From contig NZ_JAHONA010000006.1 of NCBI RefSeq assembly GCF_019131995.1, positions 1 through 64,000 on the forward strand: a DNA stretch of 64,000 nt, read 5' to 3'. Source of the stretch: Collinsella aerofaciens. Lineage in GTDB: Bacteria; Actinomycetota; Coriobacteriia; Coriobacteriales; Coriobacteriaceae. The notes under the pieces were generated by a model that was not told the DNA's origin, did not search any database, and worked only from the letters and a program-made list of their open reading frames with translations. Shown in pieces: positions 26,849-36,949 of this stretch. Every line of letters begins with the position of its first letter. Position 1 is the stretch's first letter. The position numbers and the translations under genes were made by a program.

Positions 26849-27892
26849 CTAGCGCTGAACGTAGGCGCGAACCAGCTCGTAGGTATTGCGCACGCCGTCG
26901 ATGTGGCAGCGCTCGTAGTTGTGGCTCGCGTACACGCCGGGGCCGATCAGACCATGGCGAATGTCGTAGCCGGCCGAGAGCGTGGCCTCGACGTCGGAGC
27001 CGTAGTGCGGGTACACATCGATGGCGTAATCGAGCTCCAGCTCGCGCGCGATGTTGGACAGCGTGGTTACCAGGTCGTAGTTGTACGGACCGCCCGAATC
27101 CTTGGCGCAAATCGAAACCATGCGCTCGGTGCAGCCCAGGTCGTCGCCCACGCAGCCCATGTCCACGCTGATCATCTCACGCGTGTCGGCCGGCACAAAG
27201 GCACCGCCGTGGCCGACCTCCTCGTACACCGTAAAGAGCAGCGATACCTTGCGCGAGAGCGTCACCTCGCCAGCGGCGACGGCACGCGCCAAGCCCAGCA
27301 AAATGGAGGCCGACAACTTGTCGTCCAAGAAGCGACTCTTAATGTAGCCGCTCTCCGTCACCGTGGTACGCGGGTCCATAGCGATGATGTCGCCGGTCTG
27401 AACACCCAGTTCGAGCACATCGTCCTTGCTGTCAACGTTCTCGTCGAGCAGGATTTCCATGTTCTTCTCGATGGTCTTGACCGGCTCATCGGCCACATGC
27501 GCCGAAGGCTCGGTATTGAGGACCACACCCGTGTAGACATTGCCGTCACGCGTGTAGACGGTGCAGTTCTCGCCATCGGCCGTAGACCACTGATGCCCGC
27601 CGAGCGTCGTGGGACGCAGGCGGCCATTGTCCTTGATGGAGCGCACCATGGCGCCCAGGGTGTCGACATGACTCGCCAACACAAGCGGCTCACCCTCGCC
27701 GCCAAGCTCGACCAGCACGTTGCCCTTATTGGAACGCTCGGGGCCAAAGCCCATATCGCGCAACGTTTCCATTAGATAATCAGTCGCCGCACGGGTATAG
27801 CCCGTAGGCGAAGCAATAGAAGTCAGCGTCTTAAGCTGTCCCGCGATATAGGAGAGCGTCTCCTCTAGAGAAGCATCGATATTGGAACCCAT
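26849..27892 (-). CDS. M42-family aminopeptidase/endoglucanase-like metallopeptidase
   Basis: A 347-residue dinuclear-metal peptidase of the M42 family, probably a cytosolic oligopeptide aminopeptidase. Metal and catalytic residues visible: LASHVDTLG (His, Asp), RFLDDKLS (bridging Asp), VYEEVGHGG (catalytic Glu pair), SVDMG (Asp) and the C-terminal YASHNYERCH (His). The start is placed at 27892 (MGSNIDASLEE) because GGAAGG lies 6 nt before it; an ATG two codons earlier overlaps that site. Single gene with its own terminator. Confidence 0.9.
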   Translation of the reverse strand: MGSNIDASLEETLSYIAGQLKTLTSIASPTGYTRAATDYLMETLRDMGFGPERSNKGNVLVELGGEGEPLVLASHVDTLGAMVRSIKDNGRLRPTTLGGHQWSTADGENCTVYTRDGNVYTGVVLNTEPSAHVADEPVKTIEKNMEILLDENVDSKDDVLELGVQTGDIIAMDPRTTVTESGYIKSRFLDDKLSASILLGLARAVAAGEVTLSRKVSLLFTVYEEVGHGGAFVPADTREMISVDMGCVGDDLGCTERMVSICAKDSGGPYNYDLVTTLSNIARELELDYAIDVYPHYGSDVEATLSAGYDIRHGLIGPGVYASHNYERCHIDGVRNTYELVRAYVQR

Positions 27893-28027
27893 ATGCATCC
27901 TTCCAAATAAAACTAAGACCGAATCCCGATTTTAACCGTTCTACACGTGCGATGCCCTAGAAGCCGAGCCACCTCCAGACGTCCTCGCGCCGATTTTGCG
28001 CACGCGCACGGTTTATAATCCGAATTG

Positions 28028-28336
28028 TGCATAAAGCTTTTCGATTTCTGCATAAATATAGGGCATTCTTTTGCTTCGTCTCAGGGTACCCTACCTTGGA
28101 CCGTGCAAAAAACGGAGTATTCTGCACCGCGGCCCCCAACGGCCCCATCACAAACGACAAAACGACGCGGCTACAGCAAGGTTGCAGGTCGTCGCAAAGC
28201 AGAAACTGCAGCGACAACCCCTCCGGTCATCGATAGTCCGTCCGCAATGGCTGTCGATGGGCGCCTGCGGACCACTACGGCCCATTCACAACGCTATGCA
28301 TTTTTCAGAGTCTGCTGAATACTCCCAAAAATGCAC
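28028..28336. repeat. Repeat element A (paired with 51428-51735)
   Basis: Within a 604-bp gene-free stretch (27893-28496). It holds two TGCATAAA boxes at 28028 and 28049, a GGTACCC site near 28086, then the core GTGCAAAAAACGG plus AGTATTCTGCA (28103-28126). An inverted related copy, TGCTGAATACTCCC plus AAAAATGCAC, lies at 28313-28336, 234 bp across. A second near-copy at 28296-28315 makes a local hairpin there. The same parts at the same offsets recur at 51428-51735. No convincing gene is present. Function unknown. Confidence 0.8.
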
Positions 28337-28416
28337 GCTGGGAAGTGCACCACCTATCCGCAGCGGGCGGTATGCCTTGGCTTTACCCATCTCGGGGCAT
28401 CGACGCGGCACAAAAA

Positions 28417-28443
28417 GCCCCGCCGCGCGTAGCGCGGCGGGGC
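28417..28443 (-). terminator. Terminator of fucO
   Basis: A perfect 12-bp all-GC stem (28417-28428 with 28432-28443), a 3-nt loop and a TTTTTG tail on the minus strand, 50 bp past the fucO stop. Confidence 0.88.
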
Positions 28444-28496
28444 CAGCGGCAAGTCAAAAGACTATATGCCTACGGGCGAAGGACCACCAAACTGGG

Positions 28497-29663
28497 CTAG
28501 GCAGCCGGGCAGATCTTCTTGAAGAGCTCGATGACATCGTCGAGCGTCGCCTCGCGCGGGTTGCCCGGGAAGCAGGCATCGGCCATGGCGTCCTTGGCCA
28601 GGACCTCGATCTCGTCAGCCTTCATGGCCTCGCAGACGTGCGGGATGTCCACGTCGGCGGAAAGCTGCTTGACGGCGGCGATAGCGGCGTCGGCAGCCTC
28701 GTCGGTGCTCATGCCCGTGGTGTCAACGCCCATGGCGACGGCGACCTTGGCCAGGCGCTCGGTGCAAACCGGCTTGTTGAACTCCATGGCGATCGGCAGC
28801 AGCATGGCGCAGGCGACGCCGTGCGGGGTGTCGTAGTGAGCGGACAGGGTGTGAGCCATGGCGTGGTCGATGCCCAAGCCGACATTGGAGAAGCCCATGC
28901 CGGCGACATACTGGCCAAGAGCCATACCCTCACGACCGGAGCCGGGCTTGCCGGACTTGGCCTCGGCGACGGAGTCGCGCAGGTTCTCGCTGATCAGCTT
29001 AATAGCCTCAAAGTGGAACATGTCGGAGAGCTCCCAAGCGCCCTTGGTGGTGTAGCCCTCGATGGCGTGGGTCAGAGCGTCCATGCCGGTAGAGGCGGTC
29101 AGGCCGGCGGGCATGGAGGCCATCATATCGGGGTCGACGACGGCGACCTCGGGGGCGTCGTTGGTGTCGACGCACACGAACTTGCGGACCTTCTCGGGGT
29201 CGGTGATGACGTAGTTGATGGTCACCTCGGCGGCGGTACCGGCAGTCGTCGGCACAGCGATGGTGAACACGGCGTGGTTCTTAGTGGGAGCAACGCCCTC
29301 GAGGCTGCGGACATCGGCGAACTCGGGGTTGTTGATGATGATGCCGATGGCCTTAGCGGTATCCATGGAGGAGCCGCCACCGATGGTCACGATAGCATCA
29401 GCCTCGGCGGCCTTAAAGGCCTCGACGCCGTCCTTGACGTTCTGGATAGTGGGATTGGGCTTGATCTCGGAGTAGAGGCTCCAAGCAATGCCGGCAGCGT
29501 CGAGCTCGTCGGTCACCTTAGCGGTAACGCCAAACTTGACGAGATCGGGGTCGGAGCAGACGAAGATCTTCTTGTAGCCGCGACGCTGGAGCTCGCCGGG
29601 GATCTCCTTGATGGCGCCGGAACCATGATAAGAGATGGTGTTGAGAACGAAACGATTAGCCAT
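28497..29663 (-). CDS. fucO: Iron-containing alcohol dehydrogenase, lactaldehyde reductase type
   Basis: A 388-residue group III alcohol dehydrogenase closely resembling FucO, which reduces lactaldehyde to 1,2-propanediol in fucose/rhamnose breakdown. Visible motifs: IGGGSSMDTAKAIG (NAD binding), NNPEFADVRSLEG, PTTAGTAAEVTINYVI, TGMDALTHAIEGY and HAMAHTLSAHYDTPHG supplying metal ligands. The frame stays open to 29777, but the ATG at 29663 has GGGAGG 6 nt upstream and gives MANRFVLN, the usual FucO start. No fucose genes adjoin it, so the substrate could be another short aldehyde. Upstream palindromes suggest LacI-type control. Confidence 0.88.
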   Translation of the reverse strand: MANRFVLNTISYHGSGAIKEIPGELQRRGYKKIFVCSDPDLVKFGVTAKVTDELDAAGIAWSLYSEIKPNPTIQNVKDGVEAFKAAEADAIVTIGGGSSMDTAKAIGIIINNPEFADVRSLEGVAPTKNHAVFTIAVPTTAGTAAEVTINYVITDPEKVRKFVCVDTNDAPEVAVVDPDMMASMPAGLTASTGMDALTHAIEGYTTKGAWELSDMFHFEAIKLISENLRDSVAEAKSGKPGSGREGMALGQYVAGMGFSNVGLGIDHAMAHTLSAHYDTPHGVACAMLLPIAMEFNKPVCTERLAKVAVAMGVDTTGMSTDEAADAAIAAVKQLSADVDIPHVCEAMKADEIEVLAKDAMADACFPGNPREATLDDVIELFKKICPAA

Positions 29664-29724
29664 TGATAGCCTCCCATCGTGTGCGGGACACCTATTTACG
29701 CCCCGCGCTATAAGTTCCATCCTA

Positions 29725-29779
29725 ACGCTTTTGAAACAAAAAAGCGTGAGAACGTCAAAAGTGTTAAAGCGTTTCAACA
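29725..29779. promoter_or_regulatory. Palindromic operator sites upstream of fucO
   Basis: Two elements lie here: ACGCTTTT and AAAAGCGT flanking a 7-nt centre (29725-29747), and TGTTAAAGCGTTTCAACA (29762-29779), a near-palindrome of the LacI/CcpA operator type. On the minus strand they lie 60-120 nt before fucO, around a plausible TTTCAA/TTATAG promoter. Confidence 0.5.
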
Positions 29780-30075
29780 GAATAACGGAGCCCTAGTCCT
29801 TCCCTCCCGACAGCAGCGAAGGCTAGATTATAGGAGCAATCGCCCAAAGAATACGACCGACTCAGTCTATAAATTGTTTCTGTTTTAGCAATATATGTTT
29901 GACAATACGTTTATAAAAAGATACTTTGTATTGAATAACATGCATGCAGCAAATAACGTCATTCATTTTGTTAGAAATTGCCCATGCGGTTATTGCAGCT
30001 GCATCTACTGCAACGTACAGCGTAATTCTCCGCACGAAGCAGAAGACGGTTCCAATTCGATCGAGGCGATGACAC
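29780..30075. other. AT-rich region before the LURP-one-type gene
   Basis: The base composition drops sharply here compared with the rest of the window. A 63-codon frame at 29895-30086 overlaps the next gene's start, but it has no clear ribosome site or recognisable product. It probably holds the promoter of the downstream gene. Confidence 0.4.
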
Positions 30076-30615
30076 ATGGTGGCTAGTGGTCCTAAATCGA
30101 GCAAGACGGCTACAAACGAATATCAAATCTCAATTGAAGGTAACCCTTATCCGCATACTCTGGCTCTCATCAACCCAGCGGGAGACAACCTCAACATCAA
30201 AAAACATGGGTTCACGGGTCCACTAGGACAGCTATTGAGTCTTAAATATACCGTTTATGACGATGCAAACGAAAAACTCTTCACTGTCGTCGACGGCGGT
30301 TTTAGCAACATGCCCAGGGTTGCGCTCATCATCGAACACGAGGAAGTTGCGGTGTTTGATTATGGCCTAAACAGACTTGAGATGAAGTGCGTAACGAACA
30401 TACCGAATTACACAATAAAAGGTAACTTCCTATTTGGAGATTACGATATATTCAGCCAACGAGAAGTGAAACTATCTTCAGTTATCGTCCTTCAATGTGA
30501 TAAACAATCGTGCTTTAGCATACAGGTTTTGGATAAAGCCGAATTAGCCGCCGCAATTGGAATACCTACAGCCATTGCCCTTCTTAGGGCTCGGATTGAA
30601 GAGCATCTCGAATAA
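30076..30615 (+). CDS. LURP-one-related (YxjI-like) protein
   Basis: A 179-residue protein that looks like the LURP-one/YxjI (Tubby-like barrel) family. The conserved order is FTGPLGQLLSLKYTVYDDANEKLF, then NIPNYTIKGNFLFGDYDIF and a C-terminal SFSIQ-like strand followed by a hydrophobic helix (AAAIGIPTAIALLRAR). No enzyme motif is visible; relatives are thought to bind lipid or act as scaffolds, without firm bacterial function. Its codon use and base composition are clearly AT-richer than its neighbours, suggesting acquisition by transfer. A strong hairpin follows it. Confidence 0.6.
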   Translation: MVASGPKSSKTATNEYQISIEGNPYPHTLALINPAGDNLNIKKHGFTGPLGQLLSLKYTVYDDANEKLFTVVDGGFSNMPRVALIIEHEEVAVFDYGLNRLEMKCVTNIPNYTIKGNFLFGDYDIFSQREVKLSSVIVLQCDKQSCFSIQVLDKAELAAAIGIPTAIALLRARIEEHLE

Positions 30616-30635
30616 ATCGCAAAAAGCAGTTTGTA

Positions 30636-30680
30636 ACAACATTCAGGAGCTAGATAGTTTTTCTGGCTCCTGAATGTTGT
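30636..30680. terminator. Bidirectional hairpin between convergent genes
   Basis: A perfect 15-bp stem (30636-30650 with 30666-30680) around a 15-nt loop lies between the plus-strand LURP-one-type gene and the minus-strand YoaK-type gene. No U-run directly follows either side, so termination is probable rather than certain. Confidence 0.6.
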
Positions 30681-30694
30681 AACGAACATGCACC

Positions 30695-31414
30695 TTAGCG
30701 CTTAAGACTCGCGGTCTGCCAGTCAGCTATGATGCGGGCCCATTTCCTGTGCAAATCGCGCTCGCGGTCGATGAACATGATGGCAAACGCGACAAACAGC
30801 AGCAAGCTCGCCACGACGATGGCGTGCAGGCCCATGCGCTCAATGCACCAGTTGCCCAACACGGCGCCAAACACAAAGGTAAAGATCACGCCAAAGTACA
30901 GCAGGCCGTTTTCCAAAAAGCCGCGCCTGTGGGTGATGATGTAATCGTCCACGTTTTGCAGCGCGTTGCGCAAGTTGCCGATACACATGGTCGTAGCGAT
31001 GCCGTGACCGTGGATCTTGCGGAAGCTCTCAACTTGCATGCCGCAGGCAAACGAGGTGAGGCAGTTGGCGAGCAGGTTGAAATTGCCGCCGGGGATAAAG
31101 CTCACGCCCAGCAAGATAACGGCTTCAAAAAACACCGTCACCTGGCGCCAGTGAATCACGCTGCCAAACCGCTCGTGCACCAAGTCGGCAAGCATAATGC
31201 CCACGGCAAACGACACCACGGGGAAGAAATAGCGTCCCGCCAGCGCCCAGTTGCCCTCCGAGATGCTCACGCCCACGAGCAGGATGTTGCCTGTCTGCGC
31301 GTTGGCGAAAACATGGTCGCGCCCAATGTACGAATACACGTCCATAAAGCCACCGGCGAGCGCCAAGATGATGCCCAGCTCAATAGACTCCGATATCTGT
31401 TTGGCACGCTGCAT
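30695..31414 (-). CDS. YoaK/DUF1275-family membrane protein
   Basis: A 239-residue integral membrane protein with about six spans. Family hallmarks are the opening GIILALAGGFMDVYSYIGRDHVFANAQTGNILLVG and the mid-protein SFACGMQVESFRKIHGHGIATTMCIGNLRNAL. Transport is suspected for this family but not established. The open frame reaches 31648, but AAGGAGG lies about 10 nt before the ATG at 31414 and the family N-terminus begins there. Single gene, divergent from ygiQ. Confidence 0.88.
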   Translation of the reverse strand: MQRAKQISESIELGIILALAGGFMDVYSYIGRDHVFANAQTGNILLVGVSISEGNWALAGRYFFPVVSFAVGIMLADLVHERFGSVIHWRQVTVFFEAVILLGVSFIPGGNFNLLANCLTSFACGMQVESFRKIHGHGIATTMCIGNLRNALQNVDDYIITHRRGFLENGLLYFGVIFTFVFGAVLGNWCIERMGLHAIVVASLLLFVAFAIMFIDRERDLHRKWARIIADWQTASLKR

Positions 31415-31667
31415 CGTCGTGCATCCTCCTTGTTGACGACTCTCTCGTGCGTTGGCGGAAACATAGCCGCCGTTCATACTGTAACCCATTGACAACATGG
31501 CGTGCGCGCGAGACGGGTTCTCCAACGCGCAGATACACAGTCTGGAAACAAACAACACCCGCATCGACGCGCCGATCCGCCAGCTCATGTACTCCACCAG
31601 TCTTTTTAGCCCCGTCCCAAAAAGACTGGTTACAATTACGTGCAGCATACAAACACCGGGAGGGATC

Positions 31668-33809
31668 GTGGCAAAAAAGCCTCAGCACGCTCAGAACAAC
31701 CAGCGCAGTCAACAGGGCAAACAGGGCCAGCAGCAAAAGCGTGGCGGTAAGGCGCAGGCCACGGTCGCCCGCACCAAGCATTCCCAAGCGACGCCCGCCC
31801 GCCCCTGGCGACCGGGCCGCGATAAGTTCCTCCCCGTCAGCCGCGCCGACATGGATGCGCGCGGCTGGGACCAGTGCGACTTTGTCTACATCTGCGGCGA
31901 CGCCTACGTGGACCATCCCAGCTTTGGTATGGCCATCGTCAGCCGCGTACTCGACGCACACGGCTACAAGGTGGGCATCATCTGCCAGCCCGATTGGACC
32001 GACCCCGCCAGCATCACCGTGCTCGGCGAGCCGCGCCTGGGCTTTCTCGTCAGTGCCGGCAACATGGACTCCATGGTCAACCACTATTCGGTGACCAAGC
32101 ACCGCCGCCACACCGACGCCTACACTCCCGGTGGCGAGGAGGGGCACCGTCCCAACCGAGCTGTCACGGTCTACGGTAACCTCATCCGCCAGACGTTCAA
32201 GGACGCCCCCATCATCATCGGCGGCATCGAGGCGAGCCTGCGCCGCCTGGCCCACTACGACTACTGGCAGGACAAGCTCAAGCGCTCGGTACTGCTCGAC
32301 TCGGGCGCCGACATCCTCATCTACGGCATGGGCGAGCACGCGATCGTCGAGATCGCCGACGCGCTCGACGCGGGGCTGCCCATCGATCAGATCACCTATA
32401 TCAACGGCACCGTCTACCGCACAGGCTCGCTCGACGAGGTCTACGACTACGACCTGCTACCCAGCTGGGACGACCTTACCGCCGACAAGCTCAACTACGC
32501 ACGCAGCTTTAACGTGCAACAGCAGAATATGGACCCCATCACCGGACATCGCCTGGTAGAGCCCTATCCCAACAGCGTCTATGTGGTGCAGAACCCGCCG
32601 TCGGCGACGTTGACGACCGATGAGATGGACGAGGTGGCCGAGCTCCCCTACGCACGCGATTGGCATCCCGACTACGATGCCGCGGGCGGCGTGCCGGCCT
32701 TTGCCGAGATCAAGTTTTCAATCAGCTCCAACCGCGGGTGCTTTGGTGAATGCTCGTTTTGCGCCCTCACCTTCCACCAAGGTCGCGTGTTGCAGATGCG
32801 CAGCCACGACTCGATCATGCGCGAGGCAGAGCTGCTCACGCGCGATCCCGAGTTTAAGGGCTACATCAACGACGTAGGCGGACCGACGGCCAACTTTAGC
32901 CGTCCCGCCTGCGACAAGCAGCTCAAGCACGGCGTGTGCAAGAACAAGCGCTGTCTGTGGCCGAGCGTGTGCAAGAACATGGTGGTCGACGAAAGCGGCT
33001 ACACGCAGCTGTTGCGCGACCTGCGCCAGCTGCCGGGCGTCAAAAAGGTCTTCGTGCGCAGCGGCATCCGTTTTGACTACACCATGGCCGATGCCTCGGA
33101 CGAGTTTTTACGCGAGCTGCTGGAACACCATGTCTCGGGCCAGCTGCGCGTAGCGCCCGAGCACGTGAGCGACGCGGTGCTGTCCGTGATGGGCAAGCCG
33201 AGCCGAGCTGTCTACGACGCATTCTGCCGTAAATTTGAACGCTTGAATCGCGAATACGGACTCAAGCAGTACGTGGTGCCGTATCTGATCTCGAGCCACC
33301 CCGGTTCAACCATGAAGGAAGCCGTGGACCTTGCCGAAGCCGTGCGCGACATGGGCTACATGCCCGAGCAGGTACAGGACTTCTACCCCACCCCGTCCAC
33401 CATGTCGACCTGCATGTACTACACCGGTGTAGATCCGCGCACCATGCAGCCGATCTACGTGGCGCGCGACCCGCATGAGAAGGCCATGCAGCGCGCGCTC
33501 ATCCAGTATCGCAAGCCCGAGAACTACAAGCTGGTGCGCGAGGCGCTAGAGAAGGCCGGGCGTCGTGATCTGATCGGCTATACCAAGCATTGCCTGATTC
33601 GCCCCGTGCCGCCACGCCCGGGCGAGACGTCTGCCGGCGGTGGGCATGGCACCGGCAAGAAGGGCGGCAAGGCCCACGGTGGCGCCGCCGGCAAGGGGCC
33701 CAAGGGCAGCAAGGGTCACGGCGGTATGTCCCGCGCGCAGAACACTGCCGGTCGCAATCGCGCGGCACAGGGGCGTCAGGGCGCCAACGGAGGCGGCAGA
33801 CGCAACTAG
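31668..33809 (+). CDS. ygiQ: YgiQ-family radical SAM protein
   Basis: A 713-residue UPF0313/YgiQ protein. The radical SAM [4Fe-4S] motif is CFGECSFC near residue 357, and the family N-terminal domain (FVYICGDAYVDHPSFG, GGIEASLRRLAHYDYW) and the C-terminal DUF3362-type segment (GYTKHCLIRP) are intact. The cellular reaction is unknown. The N-terminus is a Gln/Lys/Arg-rich tail and the C-terminus a Gly/Lys-rich tail (HGTGKKGGKAHGG...), both probably disordered. The GTG at 31668 is chosen because GGGAGG precedes it; the frame is open from 31497 but has no better site. A TACAAT -10-like box lies at 31631. Confidence 0.92.
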   Translation: MAKKPQHAQNNQRSQQGKQGQQQKRGGKAQATVARTKHSQATPARPWRPGRDKFLPVSRADMDARGWDQCDFVYICGDAYVDHPSFGMAIVSRVLDAHGYKVGIICQPDWTDPASITVLGEPRLGFLVSAGNMDSMVNHYSVTKHRRHTDAYTPGGEEGHRPNRAVTVYGNLIRQTFKDAPIIIGGIEASLRRLAHYDYWQDKLKRSVLLDSGADILIYGMGEHAIVEIADALDAGLPIDQITYINGTVYRTGSLDEVYDYDLLPSWDDLTADKLNYARSFNVQQQNMDPITGHRLVEPYPNSVYVVQNPPSATLTTDEMDEVAELPYARDWHPDYDAAGGVPAFAEIKFSISSNRGCFGECSFCALTFHQGRVLQMRSHDSIMREAELLTRDPEFKGYINDVGGPTANFSRPACDKQLKHGVCKNKRCLWPSVCKNMVVDESGYTQLLRDLRQLPGVKKVFVRSGIRFDYTMADASDEFLRELLEHHVSGQLRVAPEHVSDAVLSVMGKPSRAVYDAFCRKFERLNREYGLKQYVVPYLISSHPGSTMKEAVDLAEAVRDMGYMPEQVQDFYPTPSTMSTCMYYTGVDPRTMQPIYVARDPHEKAMQRALIQYRKPENYKLVREALEKAGRRDLIGYTKHCLIRPVPPRPGETSAGGGHGTGKKGGKAHGGAAGKGPKGSKGHGGMSRAQNTAGRNRAAQGRQGANGGGRRN

Positions 33810-33863
33810 CGCGGCGAGGCGGCATGCCGCCGTTGGCGACACGACACGCCCCACCAATAAAAT

Positions 33864-33906
33864 GCCGCTCGCCGGGGCGTCGCAGAACGATTCCCCGGCG
33901 AGCGGC
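33864..33906. terminator. Bidirectional terminator between ygiQ and the beta-glucoside PTS gene
   Basis: A perfect 14-bp GC-rich stem (33864-33877 with 33893-33906). The minus-strand side is followed by ATTTTATT and the plus side by GATTAATATTG, so it can serve both convergent genes. Confidence 0.75.
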
Positions 33907-33935
33907 CGATTAATATTGTCTATCTCAAAACGTCG

Positions 33936-35306
33936 TTACTTTTTGTCGAAACGACCATAGAGCGCAAACGAGAGCGCCGCAGAGATAACCCAAGTCAAAG
34001 CGATGCAGACGACAATCATGATCAGGTTCATGGGATTGCCGCTTGGATCGGCATAAACGGGCAACGAGGTAATGCCGGGCATAACAAAGCCGAAGCACTT
34101 TGCGCCGAGAACAACGGTAAGCGCACCGCCAATGCCATCCGCGATCATCGCAGCGATAAGCGGAGTCCTGTTAGGAACCTGAACGGTAAACAAGGCGGGC
34201 TCGGAAATTCCCATAAATGCTGAGAAGGCGCACGTCATTGCAGCGGACTTGAGCTTTTCGTCGGTCATGCGCAGGGCTGCACCAAAAGACGCACCGCTTT
34301 CGGCGAGGTTATGGCAGAAAGAGATCGGGAGCAGATAGTCATACCCAAGCGTTGCGATATTGGAAATCTGGATAGGGCTCGTTGACTGATGCATGCCGAA
34401 GAGCACGATAAGCGGCATAAAGAAGCCCAGCAGAAAACCGGCAACGGGGCCTAACGTCGAGAATAGCCAAACGATACCGTTGGCAAGACCAAGACCGCAC
34501 CAGGCACCAATCGGAGCGAGCACAAACAGGTTGACGGGAATCACGATAGCAAGGGAGAGCGCCGGAACGACAACGAGCTTAAAAAGATCCGGCACGACTT
34601 TGTCGATTGCACGATATACAAAAGACAAGCCAATGACGCCAAAGATAACCGGGAACACGGAATCGGCGTAGCTAAAAATCGGCACCGCAAAACCGAACAG
34701 CGCAAGGGGCGTCTCGCCCGTACCGACAGCGTTGACAATGGTCGGGTACATCAGCGATCCGGCAACACAAAGCGCAAGCGAACGGTTGACCCGGAACTTA
34801 TCAGCTGTAGACATTGCCAGCAAAAACGGCAAGAAGTAGAACGGGATATCCGAAATCATATTGAATATCGCAAAGTCGCCGGCACCCGTGTCGATTCCAA
34901 AAGCCGCGATAGCAGCCAGGATGCCCTTTACGATGCCTCCCGCCACCAGTGCGGGAATGATAGCAGAGAAGATGCCGGTGATGATATCGAATACGCGAGC
35001 CGAACCTTTTTGGAGCTCAGGCTGCCCGGCATCAGCGGAGACCTCGCCACCCATCCTGTCACCTAGCATGGGCTCCAATTCGTCATATACCGACCCCACG
35101 CTGGCGCCGATGATAACTTGCCACTGCCCGTCTTTAACCTGCGCGCCCAAGGCACCGTCAAGCGTCTTAAGGGCCTCCAGGTCTGCCTTGCTATCGTCCT
35201 TCAGGTTGAATCTGAGCCTTGTAATGCAGTGCGTTGCCATAACAACGTTATCGGCGCCGCCCACGAGCTCGAGGACACGAGCGGCCAGTTCCTTCTTGTC
35301 TGCCAC
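33936..35306 (-). CDS. PTS beta-glucoside EIIBC permease
   Basis: A 456-residue membrane permease that imports and phosphorylates beta-glucosides. The EIIB domain (1-90) has the phosphorylated Cys in ATHCITRLRF; after a linker the EIIC domain has about ten spans with GGIVKGILAAI, FGMHQSTSPIQ and FSAFMGISEPALFTV. There is no fused EIIA domain, so EIIA must come from another protein, possibly the one at 49673-50185. The GTG at 35306 is preferred (AGGAG, 8 nt spacing); a GTG three codons earlier is possible. It follows the 6-phospho-beta-glucosidase gene by 11 bp in one operon. Confidence 0.92.
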   Translation of the reverse strand: MADKKELAARVLELVGGADNVVMATHCITRLRFNLKDDSKADLEALKTLDGALGAQVKDGQWQVIIGASVGSVYDELEPMLGDRMGGEVSADAGQPELQKGSARVFDIITGIFSAIIPALVAGGIVKGILAAIAAFGIDTGAGDFAIFNMISDIPFYFLPFLLAMSTADKFRVNRSLALCVAGSLMYPTIVNAVGTGETPLALFGFAVPIFSYADSVFPVIFGVIGLSFVYRAIDKVVPDLFKLVVVPALSLAIVIPVNLFVLAPIGAWCGLGLANGIVWLFSTLGPVAGFLLGFFMPLIVLFGMHQSTSPIQISNIATLGYDYLLPISFCHNLAESGASFGAALRMTDEKLKSAAMTCAFSAFMGISEPALFTVQVPNRTPLIAAMIADGIGGALTVVLGAKCFGFVMPGITSLPVYADPSGNPMNLIMIVVCIALTWVISAALSFALYGRFDKK

Positions 35307-35317
35307 GACAATCACTC

Positions 35318-36949
<1,632 letters not shown>

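Noticed and set aside
27957-28217. Small minus-strand frame containing QNTPFFAR, also seen at 51405-51596
   Set aside because: The likeness comes from the shared DNA core of elements A and B; starts, lengths and remaining sequence differ and no ribosome site is clear. Kept only as an alternative in the repeat findings.
28071-29666. A 531-codon plus-strand open frame over fucO
   Set aside because: It starts inside repeat element A and runs antisense through fucO; Gly/Val/Asp-rich without motifs.
29895-30086. 63-codon frame upstream of the LURP-one-type gene
   Set aside because: It overlaps the start of the better-supported gene and has no clear ribosome site or homology I recognise; AT-rich DNA here gives chance frames differently from the rest.
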